DNA of 64,000 bases, from assembly GCF_001544575.2 (NCBI RefSeq), contig NZ_FCNY02000009.1:186001-250000 (forward strand), written 5' to 3'. The notes beneath the pieces are model-generated. The model worked only from the letters and a program-made list of their open reading frames with translations. It made no database searches and was not told where the DNA came from. Origin of the DNA: Caballeronia cordobensis. GTDB taxonomy: Bacteria > Pseudomonadota > Gammaproteobacteria > Burkholderiales > Burkholderiaceae. How positions within the stretch are numbered: position 1 is the first letter of the stretch; each line of letters opens with the position of its first letter. A program made the position numbers and the translations under genes. Positions 1-8,329 of this stretch are shown piece after piece.

Positions 1-520
1 GCGAATCGACGATCTCGATGCGCAAGCCTTCGCTCGTGATCGCAATGCGAATCTGGTCCTTATATGCGCGCAGCGCGGGCATTTGCTCGATGAGCGCCAT
101 GAGCTTCTGCTTGAGTTGCTGCAACTTCTGCAGATCATCCATCGCGACGGCCGCGCGCGCGATGCTTTGCGGTACAGGCTGCGTCTGGCTCTTCTTGCCT
201 TCGCCGGGACGCGTGCTCGACAAATCCTTGCCGCCGCCCGTGATGACGCTCGTGTGCGCCGACGCGCCGCCGTCGTTGCCGAACAGCGCGGAGAGCGGCG
301 TGTTGAAGTATTGCTCGATGCCTTCCTTGTCGTACTTCGACGTCGAGCCGAGCAGCCACATCAGCAGAAAGAACGCCATCATCGCCGTGACGAAGTCGGC
401 ATAGGCGATCTTCCATGCGCCGCCGTGATGACCGTGGCCGTGCGCCTTCTTCTTGCGCTTCACCACGACGGTGGGCGCAAGCACGGATTGCAGCGGATCG
501 CGTGAGGGTTTCTCAGCCAT
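1..520 (-). CDS. motB: Flagellar motor stator protein MotB (partial, C-terminus beyond left edge)
   Basis: MotB anchors the stator to peptidoglycan and forms the proton channel with MotA. About 173 residues are visible. The basic cytoplasmic N-terminus (KRKKKAHGHGHHGG) is followed by a single membrane helix near residues 38-57 with the plug-type motif YADFVTAMMAFFLLMWLL, whose Asp is the conserved proton-carrying residue. The next stretch matches the MotB plug and linker (GIEQYFNTPLSALFG). The OmpA-like peptidoglycan-binding domain lies beyond position 1. The ATG at 520 lies 28 bases after the motA stop, so the two genes form an operon. Recognition is confident; only the truncation limits the call. 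Confidence 0.95.
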   Translation of the reverse strand, partial: MAEKPSRDPLQSVLAPTVVVKRKKKAHGHGHHGGAWKIAYADFVTAMMAFFLLMWLLGSTSKYDKEGIEQYFNTPLSALFGNDGGASAHTSVITGGGKDLSSTRPGEGKKSQTQPVPQSIARAAVAMDDLQKLQQLKQKLMALIEQMPALRAYKDQIRIAITSEGLRIEIVDS

Positions 521-548
521 GTGCGTGTTCCTCGTGGCTCATCTCGTC

Positions 549-1421
549 TTAGCTCGCCGCCTTCGGCATCTTGGTCGCGCGCACCGCGTCGTCGAGTTCC
601 TTGAAGCTCGGGCGATCGGCGGTGAACAGCACCTTGCGGCCGAACTCGACGGCGATCGTCGGGGCGTAGCCGTTCATCGATGCAAGCAGCACGGACTTCA
701 CGCACTGGAACGGCTTGGCTTCGGCCGCGCCCTTCGCATTGAGCAGGTCCGCGAGCGGGCCGATGAAGCCGTACGCCAGCAGAATGCCGAGGAACGTGCC
801 GACCAGTGCGCCCGCGATCATTTCGCCGAGCACGGCGGGCGCGGCGCCCACCGAGCCCATCGTGTGCACGACGCCCATCACCGCGGCGACGATGCCGAAC
901 GCGGGCAGGCCGTCGGCCATCTTCTGGATCGCGTTCGCGGCCACCGAGCTTTCGGTGTGATGCGTCTCGAGCTCTTCGTCCATCAGGTCCTGCATTTCGA
1001 GCGCGTTGACATTGCCCGCCGACATCATGCGCAAATAGTCGACGATGAAATCGAGCAGATGATGATCCGCCATCACATGCTCGTACTTCTGGAAGACCGG
1101 GCTCGATTCGGGCGCGTCGACATCGGCTTCGAGCGCCATCATTCCTTCCTTGCGCGCCTTTTGCAGCAGTTCGTAAAGCAGCGCGATCAGCGCGACGTAT
1201 TTCTCTTTCGTGTAGCCGCCGCCCTTGAACGCCTTCGGAATCGACTGCAAGGTTTTCTTGAGCGTGGCCGTAGGATTCGATACGACGAACGCGCCGATTG
1301 CCGCGCCGAAAATACACAGCAGCTCGAACGGTTGCACGAGCGCGGCGAGGTGGCCGCCGACGCCGATGAAGCTTCCGATCACCGAGCCGATGACCACCAC
1401 CCATCCGATGATGACAAACAT
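549..1421 (-). CDS. motA: Flagellar motor stator protein MotA
   Basis: A protein of 290 residues, close to the roughly 295 of E. coli MotA. It has two N-terminal membrane helices (MFVIIGWVVVIGSVIGSF and the FELLCIFGAAIGAFVV region), a large cytoplasmic loop (about 60-165) carrying the torque-generating charges, and two C-terminal helices including the GLPAFGIVAAVMGVVHTMGS motif. With MotB it forms the proton-driven stator. The start at 1421 is chosen because the protein then begins with the conserved MFVIIGW; the 20-residue upstream extension is not MotA-like. A sigma-28 promoter lies about 95 bases upstream, so it should be a late flagellar gene. Confidence 0.97.
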   Translation of the reverse strand: MFVIIGWVVVIGSVIGSFIGVGGHLAALVQPFELLCIFGAAIGAFVVSNPTATLKKTLQSIPKAFKGGGYTKEKYVALIALLYELLQKARKEGMMALEADVDAPESSPVFQKYEHVMADHHLLDFIVDYLRMMSAGNVNALEMQDLMDEELETHHTESSVAANAIQKMADGLPAFGIVAAVMGVVHTMGSVGAAPAVLGEMIAGALVGTFLGILLAYGFIGPLADLLNAKGAAEAKPFQCVKSVLLASMNGYAPTIAVEFGRKVLFTADRPSFKELDDAVRATKMPKAAS

Positions 1422-1514
1422 GTTTTCTCCGCAGATGTCCGGGCGCCGCGGGCAGTGCGCGCTCGGGCTTGAGACGCGCACGACTCGCGACGCATTGTTC
1501 GCTTGTTGTGGGGC

Positions 1515-1541
1515 TTATCGGCTCGAAATGGCCGAAGTTTA
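1515..1541 (-). promoter_or_regulatory. Sigma-28 (FliA) promoter of motAB
   Basis: On the minus strand the sequence reads TAAACTTC, exactly 11 bases, then GCCGATAA. The enterobacterial FliA consensus is TAAAGTTT-N11-GCCGATAA, so the -10 is perfect and the -35 differs at three of its last four positions. It lies 94 bases upstream of the motA start, in the correct orientation. Confidence 0.88.
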
Positions 1542-1656
1542 AGGGTGTGGCGCGCAAGTTTTTCTGCGCAAATGTTTGCGCGGCAAATCTTACGTCCGTT
1601 CGCCTTGACGTCGCAGGTAATGGATCGTGCGCGGGGCATCGACTAACATCGGTCGC

Positions 1657-2475
1657 ATGAACTCGACCCTCGTTGCTCCCATCGTTCAATCGACCGTCGG
1701 CACGCTGTTGCGCGAATGGCGTCAGCGCCGGCGCATGAGCCAGCTCGATCTCGCCGGCGTGGCGGACGTTTCCACGCGCCATCTGAGTTTCGTCGAATCG
1801 GGCCGCTCGCTGCCGAGCCGCGACATGCTGATGCGCCTCGCCGAGCAGCTCGAGGTGCCGCTGCGCGAGCGCAACACACTGATGGTCGCGGCCGGTTATG
1901 CGCCGCTTTATCGCGAGCGCACGCTCGCCGATCCGCAACTCGCGGCGGCGCGGCGCGCGGTCGATCTCGTGCTGAAAGGGCACGAGCCGTATCCCGCGCT
2001 CGCCGTCGATCGCCACTGGACGATGATCGCGGCCAACGCGGCGCTCGCGCCGCTCGTCGCCTCGGCGCATGCGGAACTGCTCGCGCCGCCGGTGAACGTG
2101 CTGCGCCTGTCGATGCATCCGCGAGGCCTCGCGAATGTCATCGAGAACTGGCACGAATGGCGCGCGCATCTGCTCGCGCGGCTTTCCCGGCAGGTCGAAG
2201 TTTCGGGCGATGCGACGCTCGCCGCGCTGCTCGCGGAACTCGGCGCGTATCCCGCGCCCGCGCATGCGCGGCACGCATCGCGCGGCGACGCCGATCCGGT
2301 CGTCGTGCCCTTGCGCATGCGCACGCCGCACGGCGTCCTGTCGTTCTTCAGCACGACGACCGTTTTCGGCACGCCCGTCGATATCACGTTGTCGGAACTT
2401 GCGATCGAAGCCTTCTTTCCCGCCGACGACGCCACCGCCGATATTCTGCGCGCCCTGGCCGACGCACGACGCTGA
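1657..2475 (+). CDS. XRE-family transcriptional regulator with MmyB-like ligand-binding domain
   Basis: A DNA-binding regulator of 272 residues. Residues about 15-70 form an XRE helix-turn-helix (REWRQRRRMSQLDLA, then VSTRHLSFVESGRSLPS). The remainder, with the hallmark HPRGLANVIENWHEWR, matches the MmyB-like domain common in actinobacterial and burkholderial regulators, a PAS-like fold thought to bind small lipophilic ligands. The ATG at 1657 is preferred to one 30 bases upstream because the family begins just before the helix-turn-helix. The gene is divergent from motA, but nothing ties it to flagella. Its target and ligand cannot be read from the sequence. Confidence 0.85.
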   Translation: MNSTLVAPIVQSTVGTLLREWRQRRRMSQLDLAGVADVSTRHLSFVESGRSLPSRDMLMRLAEQLEVPLRERNTLMVAAGYAPLYRERTLADPQLAAARRAVDLVLKGHEPYPALAVDRHWTMIAANAALAPLVASAHAELLAPPVNVLRLSMHPRGLANVIENWHEWRAHLLARLSRQVEVSGDATLAALLAELGAYPAPAHARHASRGDADPVVVPLRMRTPHGVLSFFSTTTVFGTPVDITLSELAIEAFFPADDATADILRALADARR

Positions 2476-2603
2476 GCTTGCGCCGCGTCGCGCATGCTTA
2501 CAGAATTGAACCTGGCGTCAAGGTGCGAATCTATGAGAAGACGGGCCGCTCGGAGCATGCGCGGCCTTTGTCAGCTTTTGTCCAACCAACGCGGAAGACA
2601 GCG

Positions 2604-2876
2604 ATGATTCAAACATTCGAGCAAGTAATCGGCGGGCAAAAGATGCAGTTCTGCGCGAGTCTCGCGGAAGGCGGCGGGCCGGCGCGTGTGATCATCAGCC
2701 GGGCGGATTCGGCGGAGTCGCTCGTGATCGTCGAAGCGGACGGCATCATCGGCGCGATCAAGGCCGAAGTGGAAGCGCCCGCGTCCCTCGTCGCCGATGC
2801 CGTACGCAAGGCGCAGCAGGAAGCGCTGATCGAGCGCGCGCTGGAAACCGGCGCCGTGCAGACCACGAGCCTATAG
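2604..2876 (+). CDS. Conserved hypothetical protein, 90 residues
   Basis: A small soluble alpha/beta-looking protein (starts MIQTFEQVIGGQKM, ends GAVQTTSL) with no signal peptide or membrane segment. A GGAAGA ribosome-binding site sits about 8 bases before the ATG. Codon use matches the neighbours, and a strong hairpin follows the stop. I do not recognise the family. It lies downstream of the XRE gene but 128 bases away, so co-transcription is only possible. Confidence 0.7.
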   Translation: MIQTFEQVIGGQKMQFCASLAEGGGPARVIISRADSAESLVIVEADGIIGAIKAEVEAPASLVADAVRKAQQEALIERALETGAVQTTSL

Positions 2877-2901
2877 GCGTTTTCCGGCGCAGGAAGAAAA
2901 G

Positions 2902-2934
2902 ATGCCCGCGCGGCTCGTCGAGCCGCGCGGGCAT
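2902..2934. terminator. Perfect 16-bp hairpin between convergent genes
   Basis: A 16-base arm ATGCCCGCGCGGCTCG, a single T, and its exact reverse complement lie between two convergent genes (stops at 2876 and 2965). There is only a weak T run, so it may act as a bidirectional terminator or mRNA 3'-end stabiliser. Confidence 0.6.
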
Positions 2935-2964
2935 TGCCTTATGCGCGCTTATTGCGCTGGCGGC

Positions 2965-3132
2965 TCACATGCGCGGCTCGCCGTTTTTCGGATCGGCGGG
3001 CACCATCGGCGTCGCCGAATCCGGGCCGTCGGGCATGTCCGGATCGTCCGGGTTCGGCGGGGCGTCCGGGTCGAGCAGCTTGTCCGGGTCCGGTTCAAGC
3101 GGCTCCTCGGGGGAGCGGGGCATCGTCGACAT
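2965..3132 (-). CDS. Small acidic Pro/Asp-rich protein, 55 residues
   Basis: The protein reads MSTMPRSPEEPLEPDPDKLL and continues with repeated PDxPD-like steps to a KNGEPRM end. It is strongly acidic and proline-rich, so probably disordered, without signal peptide or membrane helix. The start is fixed by a GAGGAG ribosome-binding site 7 bases upstream of the ATG. It stands between a convergent gene and an MFS transporter on the same strand, 100 bases after the transporter stop. The function is unknown. The low-complexity composition makes it easy to miss, but the ribosome-binding site and stop support a real gene. Confidence 0.65.
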   Translation of the reverse strand: MSTMPRSPEEPLEPDPDKLLDPDAPPNPDDPDMPDGPDSATPMVPADPKNGEPRM

Positions 3133-3232
3133 GGTGTTCTCCTCAGGAAGATGGCGCGCTCCGGCCCGTTCGGCTCGTTTCCGGAGCGCTTCGCCCGAGC
3201 GATGCAACGGGCGTTCCCGCCATCGCTCGCGC

Positions 3233-4690
3233 TCAATCCGCTTGGTCCGCGACCGGGCCGCGCGCACGCTTCGCATCGTCTGTGCGCGCCGCCGGATTGC
3301 TCACGTGGCGCGCCGTCAGCGCGGCGCAAAGCAGCAGCACGACGGACATCCCCGCCGACCAGCGCACCGCCTCGACGATCTGCGCCGCGCCCGCCGCATT
3401 GTCGCCGTGACCCGCGAGCGCGCCGAACGCCGCGACGCCGATCGCGCCCGCCGCCTGCCGCGCCGTGTTGAGCACCGCCGAGGCCGTGCCCGCGCGTTGC
3501 TGGCCGACGGTGCCGAGCAGCGCGGTCGTCATCGCGGGGACGGCGAGGCCCATGCCGGATGGAATCAGCAGGAAAGGCACGAGCAGCGCTGCGGTGGGCG
3601 TCGTCGCATCGACGAAAGCGAGCGCGGCAAAACCGGCGGCATCGAGCAACGCGCCGAAGATCATCGGGCCGCGCGAGCCGAAGCGCGCCACCACGGGACC
3701 GCTCGCGAGGTTCGAGATCAGGAAGCCGCCCGTCAGCGGCAGGAACGCGAGGCCGGTCTGCAAGGGCGTATGGCCGAGCACCCGTTGCAGATACAGGCTC
3801 AGCACGAACACCATCCCATAATAGGTGAGATTCACGCCGATGCCGAAGACCACCGCCGCGCTGAACGTGCGCTCGGCGAAGAGCGCGAGCGGCAGCATCG
3901 GCGCGCGGCTCCCGCGCTCGACGGCGATGAACGCGCCGCCCGCCGCCAGCGCCAGCACGAACCCGCCGATCACGAACGGATGCGCGGCCCCGAGCGGACG
4001 CATCTCGATCACCGCGCCGACCAGCGCCGCGAGCGCGACGATCGCGAGCGCCTGGCCGGGCAGGTCGATGCCGCGCGCATGTTCGCGATCGTTTTTCGGC
4101 GCGTCCACCCAGAGCAAGGTCGCGACGATGCCCGCCGCGCAGAGCGGCAGATTGACCCAGAAGATGCTGCGCCAGCCGAAGGCCGCGATCAGCACGCCGC
4201 CGACGATCGGGCCCGCCGCGATCGACACCGCGCCCGCCGCCGTCCACAAGCCGACCGCGCGTGCCCGGATGCGCCGGTCATGGCCGCATGCGGCGTTCAG
4301 GAGCGCGAGCGAGTTCGGCAGCATGGCCGCGGCGCCGACGCCTTGCAGCGCGCGCGCGGCGATCAGTTGCGGCGCATCGCGCGAAAAGGCGCACGCGAGC
4401 GACGCCAGCGCGAAGAGCGCGAGTCCGCCCGTGAACATGCGCCGCGCGCCGAAGCGGTCGCCGAGCGCGCCCGCGGAGAGCATCAGCGCGGCGAACGCGA
4501 GCGCGTAACTGTCGATGGTCCATTGCAGGCTCGCGACGTTCGCGCGCAGATCGTGGCCGAGGCTCGCGAGCGCGACATTGACGATCGAGACATCGAGTTG
4601 AGAGACGACGAAGCCGACGCTGGTCGCCGTGACGACGAGGATCTGTCGCACGGACAGATGCGTCGCGGAGGAGGAAAGGTTCGAGTTCAT
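3233..4690 (-). CDS. MFS drug:H+ antiporter, DHA2 (EmrB/QacA) family
   Basis: An inner-membrane exporter of about 485 residues with 14 predicted helices. DHA2 hallmarks are visible: the N-terminal LDVSIVNVALASL motif (family motif D1, LDxTxVNVALP), the motif A loop GALGDRFGARR, and the antiporter motif C region AAGPIVGGVLIAAFGWRSIFWVN. Substrates in this family are usually drugs, dyes or organic acids; none can be assigned. The start at 4690 (MNSNLSSS) is chosen; an in-frame ATG at 4699 would add three residues. No adjacent regulator or membrane-fusion protein is present, so it is probably a single-component pump. Confidence 0.9.
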   Translation of the reverse strand: MNSNLSSSATHLSVRQILVVTATSVGFVVSQLDVSIVNVALASLGHDLRANVASLQWTIDSYALAFAALMLSAGALGDRFGARRMFTGGLALFALASLACAFSRDAPQLIAARALQGVGAAAMLPNSLALLNAACGHDRRIRARAVGLWTAAGAVSIAAGPIVGGVLIAAFGWRSIFWVNLPLCAAGIVATLLWVDAPKNDREHARGIDLPGQALAIVALAALVGAVIEMRPLGAAHPFVIGGFVLALAAGGAFIAVERGSRAPMLPLALFAERTFSAAVVFGIGVNLTYYGMVFVLSLYLQRVLGHTPLQTGLAFLPLTGGFLISNLASGPVVARFGSRGPMIFGALLDAAGFAALAFVDATTPTAALLVPFLLIPSGMGLAVPAMTTALLGTVGQQRAGTASAVLNTARQAAGAIGVAAFGALAGHGDNAAGAAQIVEAVRWSAGMSVVLLLCAALTARHVSNPAARTDDAKRARGPVADQAD

Positions 4691-4756
4691 GCCGGTCATC
4701 GTACGCACGGCGCGCGTTCGATGTTTCGGCCTGCGATGAAACGTGAAAGGCAAATG

Positions 4757-4788
4757 AAAAATGGCGCGCCGCGTGAACGGCGCGCCAT
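4757..4788 (-). terminator. Rho-independent terminator of the MHS transporter gene
   Basis: On the minus strand an 11-bp GC-rich stem (ATGGCGCGCCG / CGGCGCGCCAT, 6-base loop) is followed by a T run (TTTTT). It begins 16 bases after the transporter stop codon. Confidence 0.8.
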
Positions 4789-4803
4789 GATGTGCGACGA
4801 GAC

Positions 4804-6096
4804 TTAACGCGTTTGCTTGATGAAAAGCGTCGTCAGCGCGCCGACCACGCACAGCGCGCCGACATAGAGCGCGGGCGCCATCGGGCTCGATTTCATCATC
4901 AGCGAAACGACGATCGGCGTGAGCCCGCCGAACACCGCATACGCGACGTTGTAAGAGAACGAGATGCCGGAGAAGCGCACGGCCGGCGGGAACGACTTCA
5001 CCATCACGAACGGAATCGCGCCGATCACGCCGACGAAAAAGCCCGCGAGCGCATACCACGGCAGCAGCACGGAGGCGTCGAGCGCGACTTGCTGGAACAT
5101 CAGCCAGTAGGACACGGCGAGCGCCATGCCGCCGACGAAAATCGTCTTGCCCGCGCCGATGCGGCCCGCGATTGCGCCCGCGAGCACGCAGCCGATCGTG
5201 AGACAGAGCGTCGCCGCGCAATTCGCGACGAGCACCGTCGCCGGGGCGATGTGAAACTGCTTCTGCAGGAGCGTCGGCGTCATCAGGATCACGACGACGA
5301 TCGCTGCCGAGAGCATCCACGTAAGCAGCATCGAGACGACGACCGCGCGCCCGTGATCGCGCAGCACGGCCTTGAGCGGAATCTCCGCCGCGATCGCCTT
5401 GCGCTGTTGCAGCTCGGCGAAGACCGGCGTTTCATGCAGCCAGCGGCGCAGATAGACCGAGCACAGACCGAAAAGGCCGCCGAGCAGGAACGGCAGACGC
5501 CACGCGAAATCCGCGACTTCGGCGGGCGCGAAGCTCTTGTTGATCGTCGTGGCGATCAGCGAGCCGAGCAGGATGCCCGCCGTGAGGCCGGCCGTGAGCG
5601 TGCCGCACGCATAGCCGACATGCCGTCCGGGCACGTGCTCGGAGACGAAGACCCATGCGCCCGGCACTTCGCCGCCGACGGCCGCGCCCTGCATCACGCG
5701 AAACAGAAGCAGCAGCACGGGCGCCATCAGCCCGATCGACGCGTAAGTGGGCAGAAGGCCCATCAGGAGCGTCGGCACGGACATCAGCAGGACGGAGAGC
5801 GTGAACATGCGCTTGCGGCCGAGCAGGTCGCCGAAGTGCGCCATGACGATGCCGCCGAGCGGCCGCGCGAGATAGCCCGCCGCGAAGATGCCGAAGGTCT
5901 GCAACTGGCGCAGCCAGTCGGGAATGGCGGGCGGAAAGAACAGTTGGCCGATGACCGGCGCGAAGAACACGAAGATGATGAAGTCGTAGAACTCGAGCGC
6001 GCCGCCGAGCGCGGCCAGCGTGAGTGTCTTGTAATCGCCGCGCGTGAGCGCACGGCCGGCCGCGCGGGGCGCGTCGGACAGAGGTGTTGCCTGCAT
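4804..6096 (-). CDS. MFS transporter, metabolite:H+ symporter (MHS) family
   Basis: A membrane protein of 430 residues with 12 predicted helices. The first helix carries the MHS signature LGGALEFYDFIIFVFFAPVI, and the loop after helix 2 has the motif A form HFGDLLGRKRMF. Relatives (ProP, ShiA, KgtP, YhjE types) import organic acids, osmolytes or shikimate with protons; the substrate here is unknown. The ATG at 6096 gives the usual short cytoplasmic N-terminus. A much longer upstream reading frame exists but has no recognisable protein content. It is a single gene ended by its own terminator. Confidence 0.9.
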   Translation of the reverse strand: MQATPLSDAPRAAGRALTRGDYKTLTLAALGGALEFYDFIIFVFFAPVIGQLFFPPAIPDWLRQLQTFGIFAAGYLARPLGGIVMAHFGDLLGRKRMFTLSVLLMSVPTLLMGLLPTYASIGLMAPVLLLLFRVMQGAAVGGEVPGAWVFVSEHVPGRHVGYACGTLTAGLTAGILLGSLIATTINKSFAPAEVADFAWRLPFLLGGLFGLCSVYLRRWLHETPVFAELQQRKAIAAEIPLKAVLRDHGRAVVVSMLLTWMLSAAIVVVILMTPTLLQKQFHIAPATVLVANCAATLCLTIGCVLAGAIAGRIGAGKTIFVGGMALAVSYWLMFQQVALDASVLLPWYALAGFFVGVIGAIPFVMVKSFPPAVRFSGISFSYNVAYAVFGGLTPIVVSLMMKSSPMAPALYVGALCVVGALTTLFIKQTR

Positions 6097-6589
6097 CGAA
6101 AAGAAAACCCGTGAGTGGAAAAGCCACGCGAGACGCGCGGTAGGACGAGGCTTTGCCCTGCGGGATCGATGAAACGCGCCGGGTGGACGCGGAGCGTGGG
6201 TCGGGCGCGGATTCGAAAGCCGCCGCCCGCCGTCCGCGCTGCGGGCTGCGACGGACAGTCGCGGCGCAGCTTGCCGCGCGACGTTTCGGTAAAACGGCGG
6301 CAGCGGGAACTTTAGAGCCGAAGGCGGCATGTTACAGGATGAAAGCCGCCGCAAAAGCGCAAAACCGTTCTTTTTTGAGATGAGTGGCGCGCATCGGACG
6401 CCACGGGCGGCGGTGAGCGCGCCGTCACATGCGTTGACAATTCGGACGAGTCCGATGGGAAAGGGGGGCACCGGTGCCCAGAATTCGCTGCATGAATCCC
6501 CCGTCTCATCCCGCGACGGGACGCCCGGCGAGCGCACGAAAGTGCGGCATCTGCCCCATGTCCCCCTCGGACTCATCAGGTTAGACACC
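6097..6589. other. Non-coding interval between divergent genes
   Basis: About 490 bases separate the MHS transporter start from the atypical response regulator start. The regulator frame stays open back to 6329, but that extension has no receiver-like content. A TTGACA box occurs at 6434-6439 without a convincing -10 at the usual spacing. I see no RNA gene here. Confidence 0.5.
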
Positions 6590-7333
6590 ATGCGCGTCGC
6601 CGTTTTGCAAACCGACCCAAGTTATAGAAATCTCATCAGCGACGTCGTGAAACGACTCGGCCACAGCTGCGTGACGTTCGGCGATGGCCTCGTGCTGTCG
6701 AAAGCGCTTTCCCGCTCCACCGTCGATCTGCTGATTCTCGACTGGAATTCCACGGGCCTGTGCGGTCTCGACCTGCTGAAATCGGTGCGTTCGAGCTTCG
6801 GCGAGCGCGTGCCCGTTCTGTTCGCGACGCCGGACGGCGCCGAGCACAACATCGTGTGCGCATTGACCGCGGGCGCGGACGACTACGTCGTCTATCCGAT
6901 CCGTCCGGGCGAATTCGGCGCGCGAATCGAAGCGCTCCTGCGCCGCGCCTATCCCGCCACGACCAGCGCGTGCCTGGAAGTCGGTCCGTACCGCTTCGAC
7001 GCCCGCCAGCAAACCGTCACCGTGCGCGGCAAGCCGGTTCAACTGAGCGGCACGCAATTCCGTCTCGCGCAACTGTTCTTCTCGAACATCGGCCGCGTGC
7101 TGTCGCGCGATCATATTTTCGCGATGGTCTGGGGCCGCGAGTTCCGTGAAACCACGCGTACTATCGACAGTCACGTGTCGCGCCTGCGACTCGCGCTCGA
7201 AATCGAGCCGGTCAACAACTTCCGCTTGCAGCCGGTCTACAAGAGCGGCTATCGCCTGCTGCATCTTTACGATGAAGGCGAGGACAGCGGCGGCGAGCAC
7301 GCCGATCCCGAGCGGGCGCAGATCGCCGCTTAA
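6590..7333 (+). CDS. OmpR-type response regulator with degenerate receiver
   Basis: A protein of 247 residues with an N-terminal receiver domain (about 1-120) and a C-terminal OmpR/PhoB winged helix (about 130-228; RVLSRDHIFAMVWG and TIDSHVSRLR are typical). The presumed phospho-acceptor Asp51 (LLILDWNSTG) and Thr80 are present. However the acidic pair that binds magnesium is replaced by Gln-Thr (VLQTDP instead of VEDE), and the conserved switch lysine is Tyr102 (DDYVVYPI instead of DDYxxKP). It therefore probably works without ordinary phosphorylation. No sensor kinase is adjacent. The start at 6590 gives the normal family length. Confidence 0.88.
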   Translation: MRVAVLQTDPSYRNLISDVVKRLGHSCVTFGDGLVLSKALSRSTVDLLILDWNSTGLCGLDLLKSVRSSFGERVPVLFATPDGAEHNIVCALTAGADDYVVYPIRPGEFGARIEALLRRAYPATTSACLEVGPYRFDARQQTVTVRGKPVQLSGTQFRLAQLFFSNIGRVLSRDHIFAMVWGREFRETTRTIDSHVSRLRLALEIEPVNNFRLQPVYKSGYRLLHLYDEGEDSGGEHADPERAQIAA

Positions 7334-7353
7334 GGTCTGACGCCGTATCAACG

Positions 7354-7382
7354 AAAAATGCCGTCGCGATGACGGCATTTTT
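7354..7382. terminator. Bidirectional rho-independent terminator
   Basis: A perfect 12-bp stem (AAAAATGCCGTC / GACGGCATTTTT) with a 5-base loop has A and T runs on the two flanks. It lies between the convergent response regulator (stop 7333) and the deaminase gene (stop 7401), so it can serve both. Confidence 0.88.
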
Positions 7383-7400
7383 CATTTGCGCCGAGGGTTT

Positions 7401-8306
7401 TCAGAAGCTCGGCAGCGCCGGGCGCGTTTCGATGCCGTGCCGGATCAGCGCTTCGACTTCCTTGCGCTCCTCGCCCGCGAGCGGCAGGCGCGGCGGGCGC
7501 ACCGGCTCGGTGCCAAGACCGACGATCGCCTCGGCCAGCTTGATGTTCTGCACGAGCTTGTGCGACACATCGAGCGCGAGCAGCGGCGCAAACCACCGGT
7601 AGATCGCGCGCGCTTCCTCGACGCGCCCCGCGCGGATCAGCTTGTAGATCGCAACCGTCTCACGCGGGAACGCGCAGACGAGACCGGCCACCCAGCCTTG
7701 CGCGCCCATCAGGATCGCTTCCATGGCCAGATTGTCCACGCCGCAGAAGAGCGCGTACCGGTCGCCCGTCTCGTTGATGAGATCGGTGATACGCCGCACG
7801 TCGCCGCTCGATTCCTTGATGGCGGCGAATTTGCGGTCTTCGGCCAGCTCGGCGAACATCTTCGGCGTGACATCGACGCCATAGGCAAGCGGATTGTTGT
7901 AGACCATCAGCGGCAGCGGGCTCGCATCCGCGACCATGCGGAAGTGATTGAGCGTCTCGCGCCGGTCCGAGAGATAGCGCAGGCCGGGCAACACCATATA
8001 GCCCGCCGCGCCGTGGCGCGCGGCGCGTTCGGCCTGGCGGCAGCCGTCGAGCGTGCTGTTCTCCGCAATCGTCAGCAGCACCGGCACGCGGCCGCGCGCG
8101 GCGTCCACGGCGATGTCGAGCACGTCGAGCTTCTCGTCGAGCGAGAGCGTCGAGGCTTCGCCGAGCGATCCGCACACGATGATGCCATCGACGCCGGCTT
8201 CGATCTGCGCGTCGATATTCTTCGCGGTCCATGCGCGATCTATGCTGAAATCGGCGTTGAACTTGGTGGTCACGGCGGGCATCACGCCTTCCCAGATATG
8301 CGTCAC
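7401..8306 (-). CDS. DapA-family lyase/deaminase, probable delta1-pyrroline-4-hydroxy-2-carboxylate deaminase
   Basis: A TIM-barrel protein of 301 residues of the dihydrodipicolinate synthase/N-acetylneuraminate lyase family. The Schiff-base lysine is Lys164 (AAIKESSGD) and the partner tyrosine is Tyr136 (VYNNPLAYG); GSLGE at 46-50 replaces the usual GTTGE. Beside a hydroxyproline epimerase and dehydrogenase, the likely reaction is deamination/dehydration of the pyrroline hydroxycarboxylate to alpha-ketoglutarate semialdehyde. It starts with GTG at 8306, preceded by GGAG; no ATG fits. It is divergent from the epimerase operon, with an inverted repeat 24 bases upstream. A lysine-pathway DapA role is less likely given the location. 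Confidence 0.85.
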   Translation of the reverse strand: MTHIWEGVMPAVTTKFNADFSIDRAWTAKNIDAQIEAGVDGIIVCGSLGEASTLSLDEKLDVLDIAVDAARGRVPVLLTIAENSTLDGCRQAERAARHGAAGYMVLPGLRYLSDRRETLNHFRMVADASPLPLMVYNNPLAYGVDVTPKMFAELAEDRKFAAIKESSGDVRRITDLINETGDRYALFCGVDNLAMEAILMGAQGWVAGLVCAFPRETVAIYKLIRAGRVEEARAIYRWFAPLLALDVSHKLVQNIKLAEAIVGLGTEPVRPPRLPLAGEERKEVEALIRHGIETRPALPSF

Positions 8307-8329
8307 GGCGAGTCTCCGAAATGATTGGA

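Noticed and set aside
2969..4807. 612-codon plus-strand frame opposite the DHA2 transporter
   Set aside because: Low-complexity Arg/His-rich product; the transporter frame is clearly real.
4792..6114. 440-codon plus-strand frame opposite the MHS transporter
   Set aside because: Antisense shadow, no recognisable domain, start inside the terminator region.
6329..6589. N-terminal extension of the atypical response regulator
   Set aside because: Adds 87 residues before the receiver that match nothing; the ATG at 6590 gives standard length.
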